38,464 bases of DNA. It comes from Oscillospiraceae bacterium (GTDB taxonomy: Bacteria; Bacillota; Clostridia; Oscillospirales; Oscillospiraceae). The notes beneath the pieces are model-generated. The model made no database searches, had not been told where the DNA came from, and was given only the letters and a program-made list of their open reading frames with translations. The translations under genes and the position numbers were made by a program. Of this stretch, positions 7,275-14,793 are shown in pieces; the stretch's first letter is position 1, and the number at the start of each line of letters is the position of its first letter. Where the stretch lies: assembly GCA_021205095.1 (NCBI GenBank), contig JAJPYE010000056.1, positions 1 to 38,464 of the forward strand, given 5' to 3'.

Positions 7275-7359
7275 TGAGTTCAACTACATATTCTACTATA
7301 TTTATCCTCGACGCGCCACAAAAATCTGCGCCGGAGGAGAGGAAAGCGGGGTCTTTATT

Positions 7360-7863
7360 ATGCTGCTGTCGTATAACGAAAAAAAACCAACTGTCGGTCA
7401 GGGGAGCTTTGTGGCGGAAACCGCCGCCATTATCGGAGATGTGACCATCGGGGAGGACAGCTCCGTCTGGTACGGGGCCGCCGTCCGGGGGGATTATGAG
7501 CCGATTACCATCGGCTGCCGGACGAATATCCAGGATAACGCCACCATCCACAACGACCAGGGAAACCCTGTGGTCATCGGGAACGACGTGAGCGTGGGCC
7601 ACAACGCGGTGGTGCATGGGGCTACCCTGGAAAACGGCGTGCTGGTGGGCATGGGCGCAGTGGTGCTTGACAAGGCCGTGGTGGGGGAAGGCTCCCTGAT
7701 TGCCGCCGGGGCGGTGGTGACAAAGGGGATGGTCATTCCACCGAACAGCCTGGTCATGGGGATACCGGCCAAGGTGGTGAGAACCCTCTCGCCGGGGGCA
7801 AATCTGCAAAACGCCGCCAACTATGTGGCCCGGACGAAGCAGTATTTGAAGGACAGAGCATAA
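7360..7863 (+). CDS. Gamma-class carbonic anhydrase family protein
   Basis: The protein has 167 residues from ATG 7360. The frame opens further upstream, but family similarity begins at this methionine and a promoter at 7246-7274 reads into it. It is a left-handed beta-helix of hexapeptide repeats. The gamma-carbonic anhydrase signature is intact: RGD in AAVRGDYEPITIG, Gln and first His in NIQDNATIHND, and the last two His in SVGHNAVVHG. Together these supply the three zinc-ligand histidines and the Arg/Asp/Gln network. Many bacterial YrdA/PaaY-type members keep the ligands but show weak or no CO2 hydration, so the activity is uncertain. The gene is monocistronic, ending in the terminator at 7871-7904. 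Confidence 0.88.
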   Translation: MLLSYNEKKPTVGQGSFVAETAAIIGDVTIGEDSSVWYGAAVRGDYEPITIGCRTNIQDNATIHNDQGNPVVIGNDVSVGHNAVVHGATLENGVLVGMGAVVLDKAVVGEGSLIAAGAVVTKGMVIPPNSLVMGIPAKVVRTLSPGANLQNAANYVARTKQYLKDRA

Positions 7864-7870
7864 GCATAAG

Positions 7871-7904
7871 AAAAGGGGCCATGTCAGAAGCACGGCTCCC
7901 TTTT
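7871..7904. terminator. Bidirectional terminator
   Basis: AAAAGGGGCC (7871-7880) pairs with GGCTCCCTTTT (7894-7904) with one bulge. It separates the convergent carbonic anhydrase and DUF3784-like genes. Confidence 0.75.
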
Positions 7905-7916
7905 GGGTTCATGGGT

Positions 7917-8255
7917 TTATTTGTCCTTCCGCAGGCGTTTTAATCCGCCCATCATGCCGAAATAGATAGCCACAATGGCGACAATCAGCGCGCCCCAGAA
8001 TATCCATTGCTTTTCAAACAGGATATAAGCCGCTACGAACAGAAAGGCCACCGCCAGCCCGCCAAACACAACGGCGACGCCCTGATATTCTGCCTTTTTA
8101 TCTATTTTCTCCCGCTGCTCCGGGGTGGCCAGGGTCCAGGCCTGGGAGATGAGCGGGCCTTTGCACATGGCGGAGCGAATGGCGAAAATGCCCATGCCGA
8201 TGGCTGCAATGACGATAACGGCGGCAAAGATGATCTGCCATAATTCAAATTCCAT
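7917..8255 (-). CDS. Small DUF3784-like membrane protein
   Basis: The protein has 112 residues from ATG 8255, which follows GGAGG with eight-base spacing. The frame is open further upstream but has no better start. Hydrophobic helices lie at about 6-25, 58-78 and 83-100, with a basic tail (GGLKRLRKDK). Between the first two is a soluble loop of about 30 residues (TLATPEQREKIDKKAEYQGV). This layout fits the small DUF3784 family of Firmicutes membrane proteins, which have no assigned function. The family assignment is from memory of the pattern, so moderately secure. It converges on the carbonic anhydrase gene and is divergent from the Ca2+ exchanger gene at 8371. Confidence 0.65.
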   Translation of the reverse strand: MEFELWQIIFAAVIVIAAIGMGIFAIRSAMCKGPLISQAWTLATPEQREKIDKKAEYQGVAVVFGGLAVAFLFVAAYILFEKQWIFWGALIVAIVAIYFGMMGGLKRLRKDK

Positions 8256-8370
8256 TGGGAAACCTCCAGCTTTTTTCCCTATTATACGCCATAAGTCTGT
8301 CCGGGCGCAAGTATGTTTTTCCTGCCTGCCGCATATGCTGTTACCAGATGAAGGAAGGGACGGTGACGGC

Positions 8371-9306
8371 ATGGCGCTCTGGCTGGCGCTGATTTTGTTT
8401 GTGGCGGGTATTTTGCTGGTGGTAAAGGGGGGCGACTGGTTTGTGGATGCAGCGGGGCGCATCGCCCAGGCCCTGGGGATACCCACCTTTATCATTGGAG
8501 CCACGGTGGTGTCTCTGGCGACCACCATGCCGGAAATGATCGTCTCTGTCCTGTCCGCCGTGCAGGGCAAGACGGACATGGCGGTGGGAAACGCCGTCGG
8601 TTCCGTGACGGCCAATACAGCCCTCATCCTGGGCCTTGCCATGGTGTTCATGCCCGTGTCTCTGCCGCGGCGGGATTATCTGGGCCGGTGTTTGCTGCTC
8701 ATCAGTGCGTCAGCAGTGCTGCTGACCGGGTGCGGGAACGGGTATATGACAATCTGGGCCGATGTGGCGCTTGTCTCTCTGTTGCTGGCGTTTATGGAAC
8801 AGAACCTCCGTGCGGCCTCTCAGGAACGGGAGAACACCATTGGGCCGAGGATAGAGGGAAATATGGGAAGAAACGGAGGACTGTTTCTCGTTGGCGCTGC
8901 CGCCATTATAGGCGGCTCTCAGCTTCTTGTACGCAGCGGCGCGGCCATAGCCGCCGCCCTGGGTACGCCGGAGCGAGTGATCGCCGTCACCATGATGGCG
9001 GTGGGAACCAGTCTGCCGGAGCTTGCCACCACCATTACTGCCATTCGTCGGCGGGAGGCGGGCCTGTCTGTGGGAAATATTATTGGGGCCAATCTCATTG
9101 ACCTGTCTCTGATACTTCCCGTCTGCTCGGCGGTCAGCGGTCAGCGCCTTCCTGTGGCGGCGGCCTGTATGCGCGTGGATCTGCCTGCCTGTCTGCTGGT
9201 AACGGTGCTGGCCTTCGTGCCGCTGCTGTTACGGCAGCGGAGCAGCCGGATACAGGGAGCGCTGCTGCTGGTGGCATACGGAGCCTACCTGGTTGTAACC
9301 GCATAA
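8371..9306 (+). CDS. Calcium/sodium antiporter (CaCA superfamily, YrbG-like)
   Basis: The protein has 311 residues from ATG 8371 (GGAAGGGA upstream). The longer open frame from 8125 overlaps the divergent neighbour and is not used. It has ten or eleven predicted helices in two inverted halves, each with an alpha-repeat of the cation exchanger family: GATVVSLATTMPEMIVSVLS near residues 44-63 and AVTMMAVGTSLPELATTITA near 207-226. The paired acidic residues in the (T/S)-x-P-E motifs are the Ca2+/Na+ ligands. The closest described type is YrbG/CaxA. Its role is probably Ca2+ extrusion. The length is normal and no residue is missing. Confidence 0.9.
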   Translation: MALWLALILFVAGILLVVKGGDWFVDAAGRIAQALGIPTFIIGATVVSLATTMPEMIVSVLSAVQGKTDMAVGNAVGSVTANTALILGLAMVFMPVSLPRRDYLGRCLLLISASAVLLTGCGNGYMTIWADVALVSLLLAFMEQNLRAASQERENTIGPRIEGNMGRNGGLFLVGAAAIIGGSQLLVRSGAAIAAALGTPERVIAVTMMAVGTSLPELATTITAIRRREAGLSVGNIIGANLIDLSLILPVCSAVSGQRLPVAAACMRVDLPACLLVTVLAFVPLLLRQRSSRIQGALLLVAYGAYLVVTA

Positions 9307-9339
9307 CAAAAAAGTTGAAAAAGGAATGGACGGACATCA

Positions 9340-9369
9340 TTGCCAGACACTTCACAAAAATGGTATACT
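9340..9369 (+). promoter_or_regulatory. Extended -10 promoter of the exported repeat protein
   Basis: TTGCCA (9340-9345), 18 bases, TATACT (9364-9369) preceded by TGG. The start codon follows 30 bases later. Confidence 0.6.
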
Positions 9370-9398
9370 ATTATTACCATTTTTTAAGGAGGAAGAAC

Positions 9399-11228
9399 AT
9401 GAAGAGACTATTGTCCATTCTGCTGTGTGTTTGCCTGTTGTGCGGCGCAGCCGTTTCCGCTTTCGCCTCCAGTGAGGCCAGCGGGGAGGCCAGCGGCGAC
9501 GCGGTTGCCAACGGCGCGGCGGACATGAACGCCACCGGCAACGCGGCCATTACCGTGACCGATGAGGGCGTCACCGAGGACGCGGAAGCGGCCTCTGTCA
9601 CCATCGAGTACGCCGAGGGCGGCGTTATCAGCGACGATGTGATCTCCGGCGTGAAGCTGACAAGCGACGCCAACGAGGCTGGGGGCATTTTGGTTTCCGG
9701 CGGTGAGATCGTCATCGGCGGGGAGGAGGATCTCTTCGACGTGACCACTCACTTCACCGGCGAGGAGCTTTCCTTCAACACAGTTATCCAGCTCGACGAG
9801 GTGGAGGGCTACGTCTGGGGGACTGACAGCTCCGGCGGCGCAGGCATCATCAACAAGGGCGGCGTAGCCACCATCGAGAACGTTTACGCCATCGTCACCG
9901 GCCTGAGCCGGTACACGGTGAGCCTGAGCCAGGGTACCACCATCATCAAGGACAGCTATTTTGAATCCGTGGGCGCGGACGGCCAGTGGTGCGATATGCC
10001 CTGGTTCACCGCCCAGCTTGGCAACTCCCGCAACCTGATCGCCTGCGGCACCCTGTCGGCGTACATCTATAACACCACTGTGGCCAGCGAGGGCTACGGC
10101 TCCTGGAGTACCGATACCGGCGGCTCCTCCTTCACCTTCTACCTGTATAACGGCGACAGCTACAACTGGTACGGCGGCTACGGCACCTACGCGGACACCG
10201 GCCTGAGCGTGTACGTATATGGCTCCCGCTTCGACTCCGCCGAGTACGGCGCTTTCGTCACCAACACCGGCGTGCTGACCATCGGCTCCTCCGCCGACGC
10301 CCTGGAGGCCGAGGACGAGATTTTCCTGGAAAATCTGGAGGGCGAGGAGCTGGAGGAGGACACCCCCTCTGAGATTATCGGCGACCGCAACGCCATCGTG
10401 TTCCATGTGGTGGACACCATGCATCAGGCCAGCGAGGACTCCGGTGTGAAGGATTCCTCCGTCTCCACCGCCTGGACGACTGTTCCTGTGCTGGTTGTCA
10501 CCAACTCTACTCTTTCCACTGTGGGGGCTTCCGGCGAGGCCATCCAGCAGTACCCTGTGCTTCAGCAGGCGTGGATGGATCATCTCCACGGCTCCACCAT
10601 CGTGTTCCGGGGCGCCAGCGCCGACTGCTATCTGACCAATGTGGAGCTGGAAAGCTCCAACGGCATCATCATCCAGTCTGTGGTTGACCTGGACGAGAGT
10701 ACTATCCAGATTCTGGACGACGTGGCCACCGAGGACATCCCCGGCTGCTGCGTCTACTCCGTGGATAACAACTGGACGGGCGACATCTCCCACGAGGATT
10801 ACCAGCGGCCCATGTATCTGGACTTCGTGAACACCACCCTTACCGGCGCTATCTATACCGGCGATGTAGACGATTGGAACGCCCTGTTTGCCGATTACGC
10901 GGACATGTCCTATGTGGTGGACGAGGAGACCGGCTGGTACGTGAATGTGGACGACCCCACTGACACGGACGAGAGCTATAAGGCCGCCGACCCTACCGCG
11001 ATCTACGGCTGGCTGTGCGCCTTCGAGACCTATGACGCGGTGCGCGGCACCTATCTGACCATGGACGCCACCTCCGTCTGGAACGTCACCGCCGAGAGCA
11101 ACCTGAACAGCCTGACCATGGAGGCCGGGGCCGTTATCAACGGCACCGTCACCGTGGACGGAGAGGTGGTAGACACCTCCGCCGGCGGCTCCTGGACCGG
11201 CGACATCGTTGTGACCCCCGCCGAGTGA
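9399..11228 (+). CDS. Exported beta-rich protein with SGEASGEAS mature N-terminus (large paralogue)
   Basis: The protein has 609 residues from ATG 9399, directly behind AAGGAGGAAGAAC. Residues 1-23 are a signal peptide with an A-x-A site (SAFA), so the mature chain begins SSEASGEASGD. The body is acidic, rich in Gly, Ser, Thr and Asn, and reads as short strands ('ATIENVYAIV', 'TTIIKDSYFES', 'SVYVYGSRFDSA'), as in right-handed beta-helix surface proteins. No catalytic signature is recognised. The last ~40 residues (LTMEAGAVINGTVTVDG...GDIVVTPAE) align with the C-terminus of the 175-residue protein at 13976-14503, and the N-terminal ~110 residues also resemble it. No sortase motif, lipobox or final membrane helix is present, so it is released or held non-covalently. 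It is monocistronic. Function unknown. Confidence 0.75.
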   Translation: MKRLLSILLCVCLLCGAAVSAFASSEASGEASGDAVANGAADMNATGNAAITVTDEGVTEDAEAASVTIEYAEGGVISDDVISGVKLTSDANEAGGILVSGGEIVIGGEEDLFDVTTHFTGEELSFNTVIQLDEVEGYVWGTDSSGGAGIINKGGVATIENVYAIVTGLSRYTVSLSQGTTIIKDSYFESVGADGQWCDMPWFTAQLGNSRNLIACGTLSAYIYNTTVASEGYGSWSTDTGGSSFTFYLYNGDSYNWYGGYGTYADTGLSVYVYGSRFDSAEYGAFVTNTGVLTIGSSADALEAEDEIFLENLEGEELEEDTPSEIIGDRNAIVFHVVDTMHQASEDSGVKDSSVSTAWTTVPVLVVTNSTLSTVGASGEAIQQYPVLQQAWMDHLHGSTIVFRGASADCYLTNVELESSNGIIIQSVVDLDESTIQILDDVATEDIPGCCVYSVDNNWTGDISHEDYQRPMYLDFVNTTLTGAIYTGDVDDWNALFADYADMSYVVDEETGWYVNVDDPTDTDESYKAADPTAIYGWLCAFETYDAVRGTYLTMDATSVWNVTAESNLNSLTMEAGAVINGTVTVDGEVVDTSAGGSWTGDIVVTPAE

Positions 11229-11261
11229 TTTTCGAGTGAGCAAAACACGAGATAAGATAAG

Positions 11262-11299
11262 AAAAAATGACCTGGTCAGAAACGACCAGGTCATTTTTT
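11262..11299. terminator. Bidirectional terminator
   Basis: A perfect 16-bp stem, AAAAAATGACCTGGTC (11262-11277) with GACCAGGTCATTTTTT (11284-11299), around a six-base loop, between convergent genes. Confidence 0.9.
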
Positions 11300-11402
11300 G
11301 GAAAAGTCCACGGAGTATGCAACCCCCAGGCGGTTTGCAGGGAAAACCGCGTGCTGGGCGGTCAGACTGCGGCCCTTTCCTCCGCGATTTTATCGCATAT
11401 GT

Positions 11403-11777
11403 TTAACCCTTCCACAGGCTGTGCAGGTTGCAGTAGGCGTAGACCGCCACCACCTCGTCGCCCTCCAGGATGGGGAACACAGCCTTGGGGGGCTGGCCGG
11501 GCTTCAGTTCCTTGCGCTGGTTGCCCTGCTTGGTTTGCAGAGAGATCCACTCGATGTAATGCTCCGGCAGCATGGGATGCTCTGTGGCACCCACGGTGAC
11601 GCTGACCTTCCCGTCTGCCACCTGATAGACCGGGACGTGCTTTTCCACGGCGGCGTCTGTGGTGCCGGGGATAATCTCCTGCATTTCCTCCCCGCAGCAT
11701 ATAACCGGCACGCCGGTCTCCTTTACCACTGCGATGATCTTGCCACAATGTGCGCAGGAATAAAATTTCTGATCCAT
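11403..11777 (-). CDS. dfx: Desulfoferrodoxin (superoxide reductase)
   Basis: The protein has 124 residues, the normal length of the two-iron class. Residues 1-36 are the desulforedoxin-like module: C-x2-C in YSCAHCGKI and the Cys pair in PVICCGEEM bind a rubredoxin-type Fe. The rest is the superoxide reductase domain. Candidate ligands of the catalytic Fe(His)4Cys centre are the His of EKHVPVYQV, the two His of GATEHPMLPEHYIEW, and Cys and His of YAYCNLHSLWK. It reduces superoxide to peroxide without making O2 and is typical of anaerobes. It lies behind GAGGAGGTACAGAGA. Its promoter carries a 12-bp perfect palindrome over the -10 (see the 11807-11818 entry), suggesting oxidative-stress control. 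It is monocistronic. Confidence 0.92.
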   Translation of the reverse strand: MDQKFYSCAHCGKIIAVVKETGVPVICCGEEMQEIIPGTTDAAVEKHVPVYQVADGKVSVTVGATEHPMLPEHYIEWISLQTKQGNQRKELKPGQPPKAVFPILEGDEVVAVYAYCNLHSLWKG

Positions 11778-11806
11778 TCTCTGTACCTCCTCATACTGGG
11801 TGATTG

Positions 11807-11818
11807 ATAATTAATTAT
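11807..11818. promoter_or_regulatory. Palindromic operator candidate, Fur/PerR-like
   Basis: ATAATTAATTAT is a perfect 12-bp palindrome overlapping the -10 box of the superoxide reductase promoter, inside TGATAATTAATTATAT. The half-sites (GATAAT/ATTATA) resemble those of PerR and Fur boxes. However, the spacing is two bases rather than the usual one, so the assignment is tentative. Confidence 0.4.
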
Positions 11819-11842
11819 ATCACACATACTGCTGTATTACAA
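11814..11842 (-). promoter_or_regulatory. Promoter of the superoxide reductase gene
   Basis: On the minus strand TTGTAA (11842-11837), a 17-base spacer and TATAAT (11819-11814) with TGA before the -10. Confidence 0.65.
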
Positions 11843-11897
11843 GCTTGGGCCTCTGGATCTGGATAGAGGTAAGGGCCAGTTTTCCCGTTTCCGGGAT

Positions 11898-11925
11898 TTG
11901 AAAATTTGCGTATCCATGCTATAAT
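11898..11925 (+). promoter_or_regulatory. Promoter almost abutting the start codon at 11935
   Basis: TTGAAA (11898-11903), 16 bases, TATAAT (11920-11925) preceded by TGC (extended -10). The predicted transcript start near 11932 is about three bases before the ATG. Confidence 0.6.
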
Positions 11926-11934
11926 AGCCTTACC

Positions 11935-12276
11935 ATGAATAAAAAACACACGAAAAGTGATTTGGATGAGAGTCTGCGGCGGTTAGGGGGCATTGTGGCA
12001 AGCCCCTCGCTGGTGCTGAGCTATGAACACACCACGCCTCTGCTGGAGCGGTCATGGCTTCGGCGGCTTGGGCTGAATAAGCGGCAGACGGACGAATTTA
12101 TGGATCTTCTCTGCCTGCACGGTTTGCTGGACAAGGGGGCAAGGTCGGTAATAGAGGCGGTATGCGTCCGGCGGCGGATAACGCCGATGGAGGCCGCTGC
12201 TCTTTTGCTGCAAGGAGAGGGTTGGCCGGAGGAGGATCGATCTGCCGGGAAGGAGACAGATATTGAGTCGAAATAA
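11935..12276 (+). CDS. Hypothetical protein, possibly from a leaderless mRNA
   Basis: The protein has 113 residues and is not recognised. It is hydrophilic, rich in Leu, Arg and Glu, and probably helical, with no signal peptide or metal motif. The ATG lies only ten bases after a strong extended -10 box and has no Shine-Dalgarno sequence, so translation may be leaderless. A GTG at 11995, preceded by AGGGGG, is an alternative start that would trim 20 residues. The reading frame overlaps the TTG start of the following lipoprotein gene by 14 bases, which suggests co-expression. A regulatory or accessory role for the binding lipoprotein can only be guessed. Codon use matches the neighbours, supporting a real gene. 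Confidence 0.6.
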   Translation: MNKKHTKSDLDESLRRLGGIVASPSLVLSYEHTTPLLERSWLRRLGLNKRQTDEFMDLLCLHGLLDKGARSVIEAVCVRRRITPMEAAALLLQGEGWPEEDRSAGKETDIESK

Positions 12277-13882
12277 AACGATACCGGCCCGCTGCGCTGC
12301 GCTGTTGCTGGCCGCCGCGCTGCTGCTGACGCTGACGGCCTGCGGGAATGATGAATATACCCTGTCCCTGAAGGGGGGAGATACCTTCACCATCGCGGTG
12401 GCGCAGGAGCCGGATTCCTTAAACCCCGTTGTCTCCAGCGGGGGATTGGCGGAGGAGCTTTTTCTGCTGGTCTACGATTCACTTTGGCGGCTGGACGAAA
12501 ACGGGGAGCCGGTAGCCTGTCTGGTAGAGGAATATAGCCTCTCCAGCGACCAACTCACCTGGACGATTCGGCTACGGCAGGACGTGACCTTTTCCGATGG
12601 ATCAAAGCTGACAAGCGAGGATGTGCAGTTTACCTATGAGCTGATGAAGCGTGCCTCTGATTTGTATTCTTCCTACCTGGAGGGAATAACAAATATTTAC
12701 TGCCCGGATGATTATACGGTGGTCATTTCCACCTCCTATGTAAAGGGGGATATGATGTATAATACTATCCCCATTCTGCCCAAGGCGTATTGGAGCGGCT
12801 ACTCGGATGATCCTGTATCCTATGACAACGAGGAGATGATCGGCAGCGGCCCCTTCGTGTATACCAGCGGGGAGGGCGGTTGGATGCTTCAGGCCAGGGA
12901 GGACTATTTTGGCGGGGCGGCGCAGGTGGGTGCTGTTTATTTCCAGCAATATGAGACGGAGACCGCCGCTGCCCGCGCCCTGTCCGCCGGAGAGGTAGAC
13001 GCCTGCTATGGACTTTCGGATGTGCAGGTTCTGACGCTGGACAGCGTTCCAGGTGTAGAGCTTATTCAAACGGTTCAGGCCAGATCCGATGTGTGGGCCA
13101 TAGCTCTGAATACGGCGGAGGACAGCTTCTTTGCCAATCAGTCCATGCGGGAGATGCTGGAGTACTGCCTGGATCGAAGCACCATTTTCACACTTCTTTC
13201 CGGCGAAGCGGGAGAATCCGGCTATGTTTGGGCCAGTGCAGGAACGGACTACAGCCTGTCCCTTTCCGGTACAAGGGGCTATAGTCTGGACACGGCCCAA
13301 AATATCCTGTGGGGCGTGGCCTACGATTTGGACGAGGACGGATATCTGGAATATTACAACAATGAGGACAAAGAGGTCGTCCTGACGCTCTATTCCAACG
13401 CCCAGGACATATGGGCCTCCACAGCCGGAACCGTTCTGGTGGATGCGCTGGAATCGCTGGGCGTGCAAGTGGAGTGGACGCGCACGGACGATGATGTGAA
13501 AACGATCTGCAAGGCAGGGGGAAGCTGGGATATATGCCTCTGTAGCTGGCAAGGCAGTGACAACGCCGCAGTGGCAGGGTATCGTTTTTATTCCAAATCG
13601 GGTGATATAACCAGTTGGAGCAGCAGCGAGTATGACAGCATTTATGTAAACCTTCGCTCCAGTCTGGATCGGGACACTGTCCGAACGCTGGCTGGGCAGC
13701 TTCAGCAGATCGTTTATGATGCGTGTCCCTACATCATCCTGGGTTATGGCAGTCATGTCCAGGCCATTCGCTTCGATGCCTGGACAGGCTACGAGGAAAT
13801 AGTCGCCTCCTCCGGCAGTATTTTCGGCACTGGCAGCGCCGCCGCCTATATGTCGATTACACGGTTGGAGACGGAGGAGTAA
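12263..13882 (+). CDS. Peptide/nickel-type ABC substrate-binding lipoprotein (family 5), orphan
   Basis: The protein has 539 residues starting at TTG 12263, preceded by AAGGAGACAGATA. The start is fixed by the signal peptide that follows and the ribosome binding site. Residues 1-26 are a lipoprotein signal with lipobox L-T-A-C27. The mature part is an SBP_bac_5 protein: FTIAVAQEPDSLNPVVSSGG at the start, then LVYDSLWRLDENGEPV, LRQDVTFSDGSKLTSEDVQF (the family's hallmark) and IGSGPFVY. Relatives capture oligopeptides, dipeptides or Ni for an ABC importer. No permease or ATPase gene is adjacent, so it either serves a transporter encoded elsewhere or acts as a sensor. It is probably co-transcribed with the small gene it overlaps. 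Confidence 0.88.
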   Translation: MSRNKTIPARCAALLLAAALLLTLTACGNDEYTLSLKGGDTFTIAVAQEPDSLNPVVSSGGLAEELFLLVYDSLWRLDENGEPVACLVEEYSLSSDQLTWTIRLRQDVTFSDGSKLTSEDVQFTYELMKRASDLYSSYLEGITNIYCPDDYTVVISTSYVKGDMMYNTIPILPKAYWSGYSDDPVSYDNEEMIGSGPFVYTSGEGGWMLQAREDYFGGAAQVGAVYFQQYETETAAARALSAGEVDACYGLSDVQVLTLDSVPGVELIQTVQARSDVWAIALNTAEDSFFANQSMREMLEYCLDRSTIFTLLSGEAGESGYVWASAGTDYSLSLSGTRGYSLDTAQNILWGVAYDLDEDGYLEYYNNEDKEVVLTLYSNAQDIWASTAGTVLVDALESLGVQVEWTRTDDDVKTICKAGGSWDICLCSWQGSDNAAVAGYRFYSKSGDITSWSSSEYDSIYVNLRSSLDRDTVRTLAGQLQQIVYDACPYIILGYGSHVQAIRFDAWTGYEEIVASSGSIFGTGSAAAYMSITRLETEE

Positions 13883-13902
13883 AGAAAAATCAAGTGTTCG
13901 CA

Positions 13903-13942
13903 AGAAAAAGCCTCCCCTGTGCAAAAGGCACGGGGGAGGCTT
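13903..13942 (-). terminator. Terminator of the small exported protein gene
   Basis: AAGCCTCCCCTGTGC (13908-13922) pairs with GCACGGGGGAGGCTT (13928-13942) through one G-U. Read on the minus strand it ends in a T-run, so it mainly serves the gene at 13976-14503. Confidence 0.7.
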
Positions 13943-13975
13943 GATGCTGGATGGCTGCAAGCGTTACGCTGACGG

Positions 13976-14503
13976 TCAGTTGGGGGTAACTACGATGTTG
14001 CCTTCATAGGTACCGGAGGTGACGTCAATCTCCACGCCGTCTACGGTGACGGCGCCGGTGATGGTGCTGGTCTCGTCCACAGTCAGCTCTGTGCCATCTA
14101 CCACCAGATTGGCCTGGCAGCCGTCGGTATCGGTGGAGCTGTAGCCCTTCATCTGGAACAGGCAGTATTCGGCGTACAGACTGCCGTCTGTGATGTCCAC
14201 GGTGCCGCTCTCTACCAATTCAATGCGCCCGTTCCGGATGGTGATGGTGTCGTCCGCCGACTCACCGTTTACGGAAATGCCGGTGACATTCTCGTTATCG
14301 GCGGTAATGGTGAAGTCGGAAACGATGGTTTCTGTGGCCTGGCCGGAGAAATATTCCTCGTCCACAGCCACGTCTGTGCCGGTGATGCTGACTGCCGCGC
14401 TGGCCTCGCCACTGGCCTCTCCTGAGGCGAAGGCGCTCCCGCACAGGGCAAACAACATCAGCACTGCCATCAGCAGCGCCGTCAAACTCTTTGTTCGCTT
14501 CAT
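13976..14503 (-). CDS. Small exported SGEASGEAS protein (short paralogue)
   Basis: The protein has 175 residues behind AAGGAGAGGTT. Residues 1-26 are a signal peptide (GSAFA), and the mature chain opens SGEASGEASAAVS. The remainder is predicted beta-strand repeats (FTITADNENVTGISVNG; TITIRNGRIELVESG; SGTVDITDGSLYAEYC). The final ~35 residues (LTVDETSTITGAVTVDG...GNIVVTPN) are nearly the same module that ends the 609-residue protein at 9399-11228. It is thus a minimal version of that family: signal, Ser-Gly-Glu-Ala tag, a short beta domain and the shared tail. It lies downstream of the VTC and DUF4956 genes on the same strand, but 290 bases away, so it probably has its own promoter. Function unknown. 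Confidence 0.75.
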   Translation of the reverse strand: MKRTKSLTALLMAVLMLFALCGSAFASGEASGEASAAVSITGTDVAVDEEYFSGQATETIVSDFTITADNENVTGISVNGESADDTITIRNGRIELVESGTVDITDGSLYAEYCLFQMKGYSSTDTDGCQANLVVDGTELTVDETSTITGAVTVDGVEIDVTSGTYEGNIVVTPN

Positions 14504-14793
14504 AACCTCTCCTTTTCATACAATCCGGGGGATAGATGGGGATAATACAATGGCCCGCAAGCGATCCCAGCCGACCCGTCCCCTTTCTCCAATACGAACC
14601 GGCCAGGAGGCTTGTGATAATTTAGTTTAGCATGAAAAGGTTAAAGCAGTATTAAAAATTTGTTGAATTGCTCAATTTTAGGCCGTTTTTGCCGCTATAT
14701 TTCCACAACTTTTTACATAAACCGGCCACAAAAATTAATATACCATGAGAATGGGAGAGGAAAACGCCGATGCTTTTCAAACAGGCGCTGGTA
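14504..14793. other. Intergenic region between DUF4956 and the small exported protein
   Basis: AT-rich with no gene seen. AACGCC (14763-14768) and GGCGCT (14784-14789) could form a short stem that, read on the minus strand, runs into GTTTTCC: a weak terminator for the DUF4956 gene. A promoter for the small exported gene probably lies in the AT-rich part at 14620-14690 but no clear boxes stand out. Confidence 0.3.

Noticed and set aside
9408-11294. A 628-codon antisense frame over the large SGEAS protein gene
   Set aside because: It starts inside the bidirectional terminator and has shadow-type composition, with no ribosome binding site.
11384-11396. GCGAT-TTT-ATCGC short hairpin after the superoxide reductase gene
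   Set aside because: Five-bp stem without a T-run. The strong bidirectional terminator at 11262-11299 is the likely end of the transcript.
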